Notes under the pieces: generated by a model
Database searches by the model: none
Seen by the model: the letters and a program-made list of their open reading frames with translations, nothing else
Told to the model about the DNA's origin: nothing
Assembly (NCBI RefSeq): GCF_021789315.1
Contig: NZ_CP084561.1
Coordinates: forward strand, 2,046,001-2,110,000
From: Arthrobacter sp. FW305-BF8
GTDB lineage: Bacteria > Actinomycetota > Actinomycetes > Actinomycetales > Micrococcaceae
DNA length: 64,000 nt
Reading direction: 5' to 3'
Shown: in pieces, positions 1-7,897 of the stretch
Position numbering within the stretch: position 1 is the first letter of the stretch
Layout: each line of letters opens with the position of its first letter
Translations under genes and position numbers: made by a program

Positions 1-106
1 TGGGGTCTATTACGGCCCGGTCGGCCCCTGGCGCGGAAATCCGTGAGACAATGGAGGCCGAGACCCGGTTGGGTCCGTGAATCAATGCTTGCAGTGGATC
101 CCATTC

Positions 107-133
107 GGGAACATTGCGGCCGCTCCGGCAGTT
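107..133 (+). promoter_or_regulatory. SigR/SigH-type promoter candidate upstream of sigA
   Basis: GGGAAC at 107-112 and GTT at 131-133 are separated by 18 nt, matching the GGGAAY-N18-GTT layout recognised by SigR/SigH-type ECF sigma factors in actinobacteria. Streptomyces hrdB, the sigA orthologue, is known to have a SigR-dependent promoter. The site lies 112 nt before the GTG start. A separate TTGACA at 182-187 has no convincing -10 at the usual spacing, so the housekeeping promoter is not resolved. Confidence 0.5.
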
Positions 134-245
134 CTACTTAGTGGCCCTGTCGGTCGGATGCATCTGATGTGAATCACGGACTTGACAGGGTCATAGTGGT
201 GTTGCCCGAAGGTGACTCCACAGACCGCCGCTAGAAAGGTTTTCT

Positions 246-1514
246 GTGACCCCGTCTTCCGCGAAGAAGGAACCCGCCGCCCTGGCCGTTGAAACTGCCG
301 AGGAGAAGCCGGCGGCATCCAGCGCCAAGCGTGGCGCCACCCGTGCCGCTGGGAAGCCCGAGCCCAAGAAGCGCGGACCCAAGCCCGGAGCCAAGGCTGC
401 GGCCGAAGCTGCCGGAAGCCGCTCAACCGATGACGACGCTGAAGTCGAGGAGGACCTCGACGACGCGCAGCCCGACACCGCTGATCTGGTCGATGAACCC
501 GACGAGGCCGGCAAGGAAGCCGCAGCGCCTACGGGTTCGGGATTCGTTTACTCTGACGCCGATGACGACGACGCACCTGTCCAGCAGGTCATGTCGGCAG
601 GCGCCACCGCCGACCCCGTCAAGGACTACCTGAAGCAGATCGGCAAGGTAGCCCTCCTGAACGCCGAACAGGAAGTTGACCTCGCGCTCCGCATTGAGGC
701 CGGCCTGTTCGCCGAAGAGAAGATCGCCGCCGACGACGGCTCCATGGACCCGAAGTACAAGCGCGAGCTTGAGTTCATCATCCATGACGGCAAGCGCGCC
801 AAGAACCACCTTCTCGAGGCCAACCTCCGCCTCGTGGTGTCACTGGCCAAGCGCTACACCGGTCGCGGCATGCTGTTCCTGGACCTCATCCAGGAAGGCA
901 ACCTCGGCCTTATCCGTGCCGTCGAGAAGTTCGACTACACCAAGGGCTTCAAGTTCTCCACCTACGCCACTTGGTGGATCCGCCAGGCCATCACCCGCGC
1001 CATGGCGGACCAGGCCCGCACCATCCGTATTCCGGTGCACATGGTGGAAGTCATCAACAAGCTGGCTCGTGTCCAGCGCCAGATGCTGCAGGACCTGGGC
1101 CGCGAACCCACGCCCGAAGAGCTGGCGCTCGAGCTCGACATGACCCCCGAGAAGGTCGTCGAGGTCCAGAAGTACGGCCGCGAGCCTATTTCGCTGCACA
1201 CCCCGCTTGGCGAGGACGGCGACTCCGAGTTCGGCGACCTGATCGAGGACTCCGAAGCCGTGGTACCGGCCGACGCCGTGAGCTTCACCCTGCTGCAGGA
1301 ACAGCTGCACTCCGTGCTGGACACCCTGTCCGAGCGCGAAGCCGGTGTTGTGGCCATGCGGTTCGGCCTCACGGATGGCCAGCCGAAGACTTTAGACGAA
1401 ATCGGCAAGGTCTACGGCGTTACCCGTGAGCGCATCCGTCAGATCGAATCCAAGACCATGTCCAAGCTCCGCCACCCGTCCCGGTCGCAGGTCCTTCGGG
1501 ACTACCTGGACTAG
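246..1514 (+). CDS. sigA: Principal RNA polymerase sigma factor SigA (RpoD/HrdB)
   Basis: Primary sigma-70 factor that directs RNA polymerase to housekeeping promoters. The 422-aa product has a long low-complexity N-terminus: Lys/Ala/Pro-rich for about 60 residues, then Asp/Glu-rich to about 95. Region 1.2 follows near residue 120, region 2 near 190-260 (ANLRLVVSLAKRYTGRG, then STYATWWIRQAITRA), and regions 3-4 end with the 4.2 helix-turn-helix VTRERIRQIESKTMSKLRHP near 392. The GTG start at 246 follows AGAAAGG at a suitable distance. A strong intrinsic terminator follows the stop, so the gene is probably monocistronic. The paralogous group 2 factor SigB is shorter and lacks such an N-terminal tail, so the call is firm. 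Confidence 0.97.
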   Translation: MTPSSAKKEPAALAVETAEEKPAASSAKRGATRAAGKPEPKKRGPKPGAKAAAEAAGSRSTDDDAEVEEDLDDAQPDTADLVDEPDEAGKEAAAPTGSGFVYSDADDDDAPVQQVMSAGATADPVKDYLKQIGKVALLNAEQEVDLALRIEAGLFAEEKIAADDGSMDPKYKRELEFIIHDGKRAKNHLLEANLRLVVSLAKRYTGRGMLFLDLIQEGNLGLIRAVEKFDYTKGFKFSTYATWWIRQAITRAMADQARTIRIPVHMVEVINKLARVQRQMLQDLGREPTPEELALELDMTPEKVVEVQKYGREPISLHTPLGEDGDSEFGDLIEDSEAVVPADAVSFTLLQEQLHSVLDTLSEREAGVVAMRFGLTDGQPKTLDEIGKVYGVTRERIRQIESKTMSKLRHPSRSQVLRDYLD

Positions 1515-1540
1515 GAAACGCTGGGCTAGTACACGCGAAC

Positions 1541-1585
1541 AAAGGCCAGGCCTTCCGTCGGAAATCGGCGGCAGGCCTGGCCTTT
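1541..1585 (+). terminator. Rho-independent terminator of sigA
   Basis: Perfect 13-bp arms AAAGGCCAGGCCT (1541-1553) and AGGCCTGGCCTTT (1573-1585) enclose a 19-nt loop, 26 nt after the sigA stop. The stem carries A's 5' and T's 3', so it could act in both directions. Confidence 0.85.
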
Positions 1586-1750
1586 GTCGTACCCGGGTGT
1601 CCCATTGTTGGAACGCGGGACCAGAGACGCGATGAACATGGACGTACGTCGGCGGTCGTGTTGCGGCACACAAGCCCCCGGCGCGGGTGGGCGCTGGCCC
1701 CCGGACCTCGTCTACCATGAGACCGTGCTAGCGGCTTAGCTATGACCCCG

Positions 1751-1870
1751 TGTCGCGTATCGGCAGCTCTCGATAAAGTACCCAGTCACCGTAAAGTACC
1801 CAGTCACCGTAAAAATTTCCGGTCGCCCGCCAGTTGGCCACCGGTCACCGTCCACCGGTCTCCTGGCCAG
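1751..1870 (+). mobile_element. Probable remnant of an IS21-type insertion sequence end
   Basis: From TGT at 1751 the plus strand runs into two exact 18-bp direct copies of TAAAGTACCCAGTCACCG (1774-1791, 1792-1809), followed by a related GGTCACCG near 1842. IS21-family ends typically begin with TGT and carry multiple internal repeats of this kind. No istA or istB gene and no matching opposite end were seen nearby, so this would be a solo end. It lies just downstream of the HNH/DUF222 gene. Assignment is from memory of family layout only. Confidence 0.4.
1774..1809 (+). repeat. Exact 18-bp tandem duplication
   Basis: Two adjacent identical copies of TAAAGTACCCAGTCACCG, followed by the first four bases of a third copy (TAAA). 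The repeat is less GC-rich than its surroundings and lies in a gene-free stretch (1586-1911) that otherwise shows nothing I can support. Confidence 0.9.
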
Positions 1871-1911
1871 CCGGCCGGGGCGGCGCACCCCGACCGTTCC
1901 GGTTAACTGCT

Positions 1912-3507
1912 TCAAGGATCGCTGGACCCATGGTGACTGATTCCATCCGGACAGCTTCCCGATAGTCCGCTTCCAGGTAACCGGGTACCCGGCAGCGGAG
2001 GCGCGGTGGAGCGGTAGGTGTGACCCGTGGGTGTGGTGATTTCGATGGTCTGCCTCGGTCCTGGCCTGGGTTGGGCTTTCCAGCCGGGGAGTTCTTTGGT
2101 GTGGTTGCAGGCTTCGCACAGGCCCGCGCCGTTGGCCAGGGTGGTGGGGCCGTCGCTGTGCCAGGGGATGATGTGGTCGTGGTGGCGGATTGGGGCGTCG
2201 CAGAAGGGGGTGCGGCAGGTGTCGTCGCGGAGTTGGATGAAGCGGCGCAGTGGTGCCGGGAAGAGACGCCGCCGCGAGTCCATGGCCACCAGGTCGCCGG
2301 TCCCGGGTGCGGTGTAGAGCCGCCGGACCCAGGTCTTGAGCTCCTCAACTCCCTTGGGCTGTTCGGTGGTCACCAGGTTCCGGGCCCAGTCTCCGGGGAC
2401 GGTGCCGTAGCCGGGGATCCGGGCGGGTTCGCTGTCGCCCTGCAAGAGGGTGCGGTCGGTCATGACGAGGTTGAGTTCGATGCCGGTGATGCCTCCGGGC
2501 GTGCCGGTGGTCCATTCGACCAGGGTGTCGGCTTTGATCTGGTCGTGGGAGCGCGGGTCTCCGCCGGCCCGGAGCGAGTCGGCGTGCCGGGTCAGTGCCG
2601 CGAGGACGGCGACGCCTTCGTGGACGGGCAGCAGCGCAGTCAGGTAGGTCATGCAGTCGGGTGCCGGGCGCAGGCTGACCCTGCGCTCCGAGGCGGCATG
2701 GCTTGCGCGTTGGGCCACGGAGCGGTGGTCTCTGCGGATGGCGGCCGCGCGGACAGCGGCGATGACGGTCCGGGTGCCGGCACCAACGAAAGTGCCGGTG
2801 TCGGCGGCTAGTTCTTCGTCGACGGCAGTCCGGTCCGCCGGACTCAGACAGGCGGTCTCTTTCGCGATGTGGATGACCCGCTCTTCGTTCAGCTGCCCGG
2901 TGTCCAGCGCGGCCAGGGTGTGGGGCATCTGTGTCAGGGCTTTTGCGGTGCCGAGGAGCCGGTGCCCGCGGTTTGGGGATTCGCCCCGGGCCAGCGCGAT
3001 CTGCTCGGCCGCGCCCAGGCCCTGGTCTTTGCCGCGGTCCTTGCCCAGGTCCTCGGCGGCCAGTGGCGGCCGGTCGGTGGATTTCTGGCGGAGCCGGGCC
3101 TCGAAGGTCACAGAAAGCCGTGCCTGTTGCCCGGCGGCCCAGCACTTGATGTTCTCGTAGGCTCGGACTTGGTCGATCAGCCCGGCATTGTCGGCGGTGA
3201 GGTCAGCTGCCGGGAGAAACCAGCCCGAGGCAGCAGCGCTCGAGGAAACGCTGTCGTGGAAAGAGACGTCGTGAAAAGCACTGCCGTCAAAGAGGTCCTC
3301 GTCGAAGGGGCGGTCGGCAAACAGAACCTCTGGAAACGGATCCTCCGGAAAGGATGCCGGATACGCGGCGCCGAGGTCATCGTCATACGGAAGCCCGTTG
3401 TACGGGTCGGCGTGGAGAACCGCGGCGCCAGGGAACGCGGCAGCCAGCAGAGTGCCGGCGCCGGTAACGGCCGCCAGAGCCTGCTCCGATTCCCCAAATC
3501 CATTCAT
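1912..3507 (-). CDS. HNH endonuclease signature protein with DUF222 domain
   Basis: A 531-aa protein of the DUF222/HNH group, related to the 13E12 repeat proteins of mycobacteria. The N-terminal DUF222 part is followed by a C-terminal HNH nuclease fold: CRTPFCDAPIRHHDHIIPWH, then LCEACNHTKE, which carries the zinc-type cysteine pairs and the DH catalytic core. The biological role of the family is unknown; copies are scattered and often variable in number between strains. The open frame extends upstream to 3681, but that extension crosses the terminator of the neighbouring gene, so ATG at 3507 is chosen even though its ribosome site is weak. An IS21-like end lies about 40-160 nt beyond its stop, in keeping with a variable locus. 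A second copy is at 49.3-51.0 kb. Confidence 0.85.
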   Translation of the reverse strand: MNGFGESEQALAAVTGAGTLLAAAFPGAAVLHADPYNGLPYDDDLGAAYPASFPEDPFPEVLFADRPFDEDLFDGSAFHDVSFHDSVSSSAAASGWFLPAADLTADNAGLIDQVRAYENIKCWAAGQQARLSVTFEARLRQKSTDRPPLAAEDLGKDRGKDQGLGAAEQIALARGESPNRGHRLLGTAKALTQMPHTLAALDTGQLNEERVIHIAKETACLSPADRTAVDEELAADTGTFVGAGTRTVIAAVRAAAIRRDHRSVAQRASHAASERRVSLRPAPDCMTYLTALLPVHEGVAVLAALTRHADSLRAGGDPRSHDQIKADTLVEWTTGTPGGITGIELNLVMTDRTLLQGDSEPARIPGYGTVPGDWARNLVTTEQPKGVEELKTWVRRLYTAPGTGDLVAMDSRRRLFPAPLRRFIQLRDDTCRTPFCDAPIRHHDHIIPWHSDGPTTLANGAGLCEACNHTKELPGWKAQPRPGPRQTIEITTPTGHTYRSTAPPLPGTRLPGSGLSGSCPDGISHHGSSDP

Positions 3508-3587
3508 AGATACAGTCTGATGAGGGGGACTGACATTCAAGTGCTCCGGGGCCGCGGAAGAATAATCGGGCAGCGCCAGGCAAAGAA

Positions 3588-3622
3588 AAAGCCAGGACCC
3601 CCGCGCGGGGGGCCCTGGCTTT
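3588..3622 (-). terminator. Terminator hairpin downstream of the DUF7455 gene
   Basis: AAAGCCAGG (3588-3596) pairs with CCTGGCTTT (3614-3622) around a C5/G6 core, giving a near-perfect long stem ending in a run of T's on either strand. It lies 12 nt beyond the stop of the minus-strand gene at 3635. Confidence 0.8.
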
Positions 3623-3634
3623 GAGCTTTGTTGT

Positions 3635-3856
3635 CTAGTCGACCGGAACCGGTGCCTTTTCGTGCAGCCGGTCCGTCTCATCGTGCCAGTCGGAGCTCAG
3701 CGGCCTAAGGGTCGCTTCGACGGCGCGTGAATGGTGGGCGCAGAAGAGCAGCTCACCTCCGGAGGACTCGAGTACAACCCGGACGTATGCCTGCGCTCCG
3801 CAACGGTCACACCGGTCAGCTGCGGTTAGCGTGCGGTCGGCAACTGCTGTTGTCAT
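3635..3856 (-). CDS. Small zinc-binding DUF7455 family protein
   Basis: A 73-aa actinobacterial protein commonly found next to sigA and parE. It carries CDRCGA near its start and a later CAHH, which look like a four-ligand (Cys3His or similar) zinc site. Function is unknown. The ATG at 3856 is preceded at 6-7 nt by a perfect AAGGAGG, which decides the start over an in-frame ATG at 3883. An AT-rich TATATA lies just upstream at 3885-3890 and may belong to its promoter. Flanked by its own terminator, it is probably a single-gene unit. Confidence 0.85.
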   Translation of the reverse strand: MTTAVADRTLTAADRCDRCGAQAYVRVVLESSGGELLFCAHHSRAVEATLRPLSSDWHDETDRLHEKAPVPVD

Positions 3857-4081
3857 GTCGGCCTCCTTAGTAGATCTGTACATCTATATAACCAGCATTC
3901 GCAGCCATTCCATGGCAAGGATGGGTCACTTTCGCTGTCCGCGTATCACGTGTGCGTAACGAACCCCCGCAGTTCGGCCCCGTGTCGGGAGTGGCAGTCA
4001 GGCGTTTGGCGGCAGCGGGACTAGGCTAGAGGGAGCCTTTTAACGCCGATCCGGCCTGTTCCTCAAAGGAGTTCACTACCT

Positions 4082-6187
4082 GTGGCACCGAGTTCTGATT
4101 ACACCGCCCGCCACCTTTCGGTGCTGGAGGGGCTGGAGGCCGTGCGCAAACGCCCCGGCATGTACATCGGATCCACGGACTCCCGCGGCCTCATGCACTG
4201 CCTTTGGGAAATCATTGACAACTCCGTCGACGAGGCGCTGGCCGGCTTCGGCCACGACATCAGAATCATCCTGCACGCGGACAACTCCGTAGAGATCCAC
4301 GACGACGGCCGCGGCATTCCCGTCGACGTCGAACCAAAGACCGGCCTCACCGGCGTCGAGGTGGTCTTCACCAAACTGCACGCGGGCGGCAAGTTCGGCG
4401 GCGGCTCCTACACCGCCTCCGGCGGCCTGCACGGCGTCGGGGCCTCCGTCGTCAACGCGCTCTCCGCACGTCTCGACGCGGAGGTGGACCGCGGCGGCAA
4501 GACCTACAGGATGTCATTCCGTCGGGGGGAGCCCGGCCGCTTCAACGACAACGGCCGGCCCAACCCCATTGCCACCTTCGCTCCGTTCGTCGAAGACTCT
4601 GTCCTCGACGTCGTCGGCAAGGCGAAGCGCGGAGTCACCGGAACGCGTATCCGCTACTGGGCGGACACACAGATCTTCACCGCGGACGCCCGGTTCTCCT
4701 ACGAGGAACTCACCGCCCGGGCCCGTCAAACCTCCTTCCTGGTGCCCGGCCTGAAGATCACCGTCCGGGATGAGCGCAAGCTCCCCGGCACGCCCGGTGA
4801 ACTGGGAGCGCACGAGGAAGTGTTCCACCACGACGGCGGCATCTCCGAGTTCGTGGAATTCCTCGCCGCAGACTCCGGGGTCACGGACGTCTGGCGCCTG
4901 CACGGCGCAGGCAAGTTCAAGGAAACAGTCCCCGTGCTGGATGAGAAGGGCCACAGCAAGATTGCGGAAGTTGAACGCGACTGCGAAGTGGACGTCGCAC
5001 TGCGCTGGGGGATCGGCTACGACACCACTGTCCGCAGCTTCGTAAACATCATCTCCACGCCGAAGGGCGGCACCCACCAGGCCGGCTTCGAGCAGGCCCT
5101 CGTGAAGACCTTTCGGAAGACCGTGGAAGCCAACGCGCGGAAACTGAAGGCCGGCAACGACAAGATCGAGAAAGACGACATCTTCGCCGGGCTCACGGCC
5201 GTCCTGACCGTGCGCCTCGCCGAGCCGCAGTTCGAGGGCCAGACGAAGGAAATCCTCGGCACCTCTGCGGTCAAGGCCATCGTGGCCCGGGTGGTGGAGA
5301 AGGAGATCGCGGCCAAGCTTAACTCCTCCAACCGCAACGACAAGGCCCAGTCGGCGCTGCTGTTGGAAAAGATCGTCAGCGAGATGAAGTCGCGCATCTC
5401 CGCCCGCGTGCACAAAGAAACGCAGCGCCGGAAGACCGCGCTCGAGACGTCGTCGATGCCCACTAAGCTGGCTGACTGCCGCACCGACGACGTTGCCCGC
5501 TCCGAACTGTTCATCGTGGAGGGCGACTCGGCTCTCGGCACCGCCAAACTGGCGCGCTCCTCCGACTTCCAGGCACTGCTGCCGATCCGCGGCAAGATCC
5601 TCAACGTCCAGAAGGCCTCCGTGGGCGACATGCTCTCCAACGCAGAGTGCGCGGCCCTCATCCAGGTGGTCGGGGCCGGCTCTGGACGCAGCTTCGCGAT
5701 CGAGGCAGCGCGCTACGGGAAGGTCATCCTGATGACCGATGCCGACGTCGACGGCGCACACATCCGCACGCTGCTGCTCACCCTGTTCTTCCGCTACATG
5801 CGGCCCATGGTGGAGGAGGGCCGGGTCTTCGCGGCCGTCCCGCCGCTGCACCGGGTGGAAGTCATCAACGCCGGCCAAAAGGCCAACGAGATGGTTTACA
5901 CCTATTCCGAGGCTGAACTGCACACCCTGCTGGCGAAGCTCGCCGCCGAGGGCAGGAAGTACAAGGAACCCATCCAGCGCTACAAGGGCCTTGGCGAGAT
6001 GGACGCCGAGCAGTTGGCGGAGACCACCATGGACCCCCGGCACCGCATGCTCCGCAAGGTGAACATCGAGAACGCCCAGCAGGCGGAAGCCACCTTCGAC
6101 CTCCTGATGGGGTCGGATGTCGCGCCGCGCAAGGACTTCATCATCGCCGGTGCGTCCAGCCTGGACCGCGAACGCATCGACGCCTGA
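4082..6187 (+). CDS. parE: DNA topoisomerase IV subunit B (ParE)
   Basis: ATPase subunit of type IIA topoisomerase IV, which decatenates daughter chromosomes together with ParC. The 701-aa product shows the GHKL ATP site (RKRPGMYIGST near residue 22, then EIIDNSVDEALAG, DDGRGIPVD and GGLHGVGASVVNALS). The C-terminal TOPRIM domain has EGDSALG near 480 and DADVDGAH near 552 for Mg2+ binding, then QRYKGLGEMD. Start GTG 4082 follows AAAGGAG by 10 nt. A GyrB annotation is possible by similarity, but its place next to sigA with parC 10 kb away favours ParE; true gyrB normally sits by dnaA/recF. A TAGGCT (4022-4027) is a possible -10. Confidence 0.93.
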   Translation: MAPSSDYTARHLSVLEGLEAVRKRPGMYIGSTDSRGLMHCLWEIIDNSVDEALAGFGHDIRIILHADNSVEIHDDGRGIPVDVEPKTGLTGVEVVFTKLHAGGKFGGGSYTASGGLHGVGASVVNALSARLDAEVDRGGKTYRMSFRRGEPGRFNDNGRPNPIATFAPFVEDSVLDVVGKAKRGVTGTRIRYWADTQIFTADARFSYEELTARARQTSFLVPGLKITVRDERKLPGTPGELGAHEEVFHHDGGISEFVEFLAADSGVTDVWRLHGAGKFKETVPVLDEKGHSKIAEVERDCEVDVALRWGIGYDTTVRSFVNIISTPKGGTHQAGFEQALVKTFRKTVEANARKLKAGNDKIEKDDIFAGLTAVLTVRLAEPQFEGQTKEILGTSAVKAIVARVVEKEIAAKLNSSNRNDKAQSALLLEKIVSEMKSRISARVHKETQRRKTALETSSMPTKLADCRTDDVARSELFIVEGDSALGTAKLARSSDFQALLPIRGKILNVQKASVGDMLSNAECAALIQVVGAGSGRSFAIEAARYGKVILMTDADVDGAHIRTLLLTLFFRYMRPMVEEGRVFAAVPPLHRVEVINAGQKANEMVYTYSEAELHTLLAKLAAEGRKYKEPIQRYKGLGEMDAEQLAETTMDPRHRMLRKVNIENAQQAEATFDLLMGSDVAPRKDFIIAGASSLDRERIDA

Positions 6188-6245
6188 GACTCGGCGCCCA
6201 GCGCCGGTTCGGCCAGAGGCCGGCTCAGCCCGAGGCAGCGCCGGC

Positions 6246-7232
6246 TCAGCCCAGCAGGCCGGGAACGATCAGCAGGGCGGTGGGCATCGCCAGCAGCAGC
6301 GCGCACACGGCAAGAACGGCTGCGCGGAGGCCGCCGGCCAGCGGCGGCCGGGGTGAGAGAAGGCGGCTGACGCGTGTCGCCGTCGTACTTGCCGGGCCGG
6401 CGCCGCCGGCACCATCCGGCAGCTGCAGGCTTGCCGCCGCAAAGCCAGCTGGTTCGACGACGGCGGCCCCCTGGGGTGCTGCCGAACCGCTGGCGACGAT
6501 GGCTATCGCTTTGATCAAAGTCGCCTTGCTCTCCGTCTTGAGGGCGACGTCGTCCGCCAGCATCTCAATCAGGGAGTTCACGGCTTCCTGGGCGAGGCGT
6601 GTGGTGGGCAGCCACGGCAGTGCCTGGCGCCAGGCAGCGAACGCCCACAGCAGCAGGTGGTGGCGCTGGGTCAGGTGCGCGTTTTCATGGATCAGGACGG
6701 CACGCAGCTCCGCCGGTTCAAGGGCCGCCATAAGCCCGTCAGAGAGCACCGTCACGGAGCGGGCGCCACCTGGCAGGCAGTAGGCCACCGGGGAATCGTG
6801 GTTGATGACCACCGTGCCGGGCCCGTCGTCGGACGGCGATGCCAGGAGGGCCAGCAGCTCGCGGTGGCGCCTGCGCTGGCGCTCAATCTTGTAATAGGTC
6901 AGCAGCAGCGTGAAGACGAGGTGCGCTGTCAGTAGCGCCGCCGCGGAAAGCGCGAATAGATGCCAGAATCCCAGCGCGGTGGTGGGCGCTGCAAACAGCA
7001 CCATGCCTGCCAGCGCGCGCAGCCCTGCCAGGAGGTTGTCGCCAACGGGTTCGAGACCGTACACCAGCATGGCGCCGATCATGGACAGCCCGCCGGCAAG
7101 GCCGATGGCCTGCCACAGCACCATAGCCGTGAAAGGGTCGCGCGCCGGCCAGTGGGCGCGCGAAAGAAGGATAGGTACCGGCCAGGCCAGTACTATCGCC
7201 AGGACCGCCAGGAAATATGAGGTCCAGAACAT
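6246..7232 (-). CDS. M56-family membrane metallopeptidase (BlaR1/MecR1-like)
   Basis: Integral-membrane zinc protease of 328 aa. Several hydrophobic helices fill residues 1-115 and a C-terminal one lies at about 300-325. The HExxH motif is HENAH at residues 182-186. In the BlaR1/MecR1 systems such proteases inactivate the cognate BlaI repressor after a signal; here no penicillin-sensor domain is present, so the signal is unknown. It starts 6 nt after the stop of blaI, forming a two-gene operon. It ends convergently with parE; the spacer holds a 12-bp direct repeat CCGGCTCAGCCC (6220-6231 and 6241-6252). Confidence 0.88.
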   Translation of the reverse strand: MFWTSYFLAVLAIVLAWPVPILLSRAHWPARDPFTAMVLWQAIGLAGGLSMIGAMLVYGLEPVGDNLLAGLRALAGMVLFAAPTTALGFWHLFALSAAALLTAHLVFTLLLTYYKIERQRRRHRELLALLASPSDDGPGTVVINHDSPVAYCLPGGARSVTVLSDGLMAALEPAELRAVLIHENAHLTQRHHLLLWAFAAWRQALPWLPTTRLAQEAVNSLIEMLADDVALKTESKATLIKAIAIVASGSAAPQGAAVVEPAGFAAASLQLPDGAGGAGPASTTATRVSRLLSPRPPLAGGLRAAVLAVCALLLAMPTALLIVPGLLG

Positions 7233-7238
7233 CAGGTG

Positions 7239-7625
7239 TTAGCTGTGGCCAAGCAGTTTGCGCAGGGTCTCGGCTTCACTCTCCGTCACGGATCCGATGA
7301 ACCGGGCCAGCACGGCCTCGCGGTCCGGGGCGGATCCCAGCACTTCGTGCATGAGTTCGGCGGTGTGGTCTTCGCGGCTGGACACAGCCTGGTAGCGGTG
7401 CGGCCGGGTGCCGCGTTCGCGTTCCACGAGGCCCTTCTTTTCGAGACGCGAAAGGACCGTGAGTACGGTGGTTACCGCCAGGTCCTTGCCCTCGTGCCCA
7501 GCTGCTCCGCCATGCGCTGCCGTGCTCTGCGCAAGCAGGTCCCGCAGCGTGTTGGCCGTGGCTGCTTCATGGCCCGCCCAGAGCAGGTCCATGACTGCGC
7601 GTTCGAGTTCCCCAAGACTTGCCAT
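7239..7625 (-). CDS. blaI: BlaI/MecI/CopY-family transcriptional repressor
   Basis: A 128-aa winged-helix repressor: LGELERAVMDLLWAG opens the DNA-binding domain, VTTVLTVLSRLEKKGLVERE forms the recognition helix and wing, and the C-terminal half is the dimerisation region that M56 proteases cleave in this family. ATG 7625 is chosen over the longer frame to 7688 because AAAAGGA lies just upstream and the family begins with this motif. It heads an operon with the M56 protease and is divergent from cydA. Three palindromes between the two units fit autoregulation and control of cytochrome bd. In M. tuberculosis BlaI controls beta-lactamase and respiratory (ATP synthase) genes. Confidence 0.92.
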   Translation of the reverse strand: MASLGELERAVMDLLWAGHEAATANTLRDLLAQSTAAHGGAAGHEGKDLAVTTVLTVLSRLEKKGLVERERGTRPHRYQAVSSREDHTAELMHEVLGSAPDREAVLARFIGSVTESEAETLRKLLGHS

Positions 7626-7722
7626 CTGTACATCCTTTTGACAACGCACTGGCAGGGGCCGGCAGCCCGGCCCGTGCCGTGATTCCAATACTGCAACTTC
7701 AAATCTATCGCGTTTGGCCGTT

Positions 7723-7745
7723 TCTTTCTACATGAGGTAGAAAGA
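7723..7745. promoter_or_regulatory. BlaI-type operator, site 1
   Basis: 9-bp inverted arms TCTTTCTAC and GTAGAAAGA around ATGAG. It lies about 100 nt upstream of blaI. Same TTCTAC-N5-GTAGAA format as sites 2 and 3. Confidence 0.7.
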
Positions 7746-7813
7746 TCGGCGCGTCGAGGGCGATTGCGTTCCTCCGATGCGCACGCAACCGTGTTTACAG
7801 TGTTCGCGCCTTG

Positions 7814-7830
7814 TTCTACACTCTGTAGAA
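7814..7830. promoter_or_regulatory. BlaI-type operator, site 2
   Basis: TTCTAC-ACTCT-GTAGAA, a perfect 6-bp inverted repeat. Its centre is 24 bp from that of site 3, close to two helical turns, allowing side-by-side dimers on one face of the DNA. Confidence 0.7.
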
Positions 7831-7837
7831 GTTGAAG

Positions 7838-7854
7838 TTCTACGTTGCGTAGAA
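7838..7854. promoter_or_regulatory. BlaI-type operator, site 3
   Basis: TTCTAC-GTTGC-GTAGAA, 43 nt before the cydA start, well placed to overlap its promoter or transcription start. Confidence 0.7.
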
Positions 7855-7897
7855 AACAACGCTGGAGAGCTAGACCCAACCGTAAGTAGGGACCGCC

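Noticed and set aside
182..187. TTGACA as the -35 of a housekeeping sigA promoter
   Set aside because: No TANNNT-like -10 occurs 16-18 nt downstream, so it could not be paired.
4082..6187. Annotation as gyrase subunit B
   Set aside because: Sequence alone is compatible, but the sigA neighbourhood and the ParC-type partner lacking a GyrA box favour topoisomerase IV.
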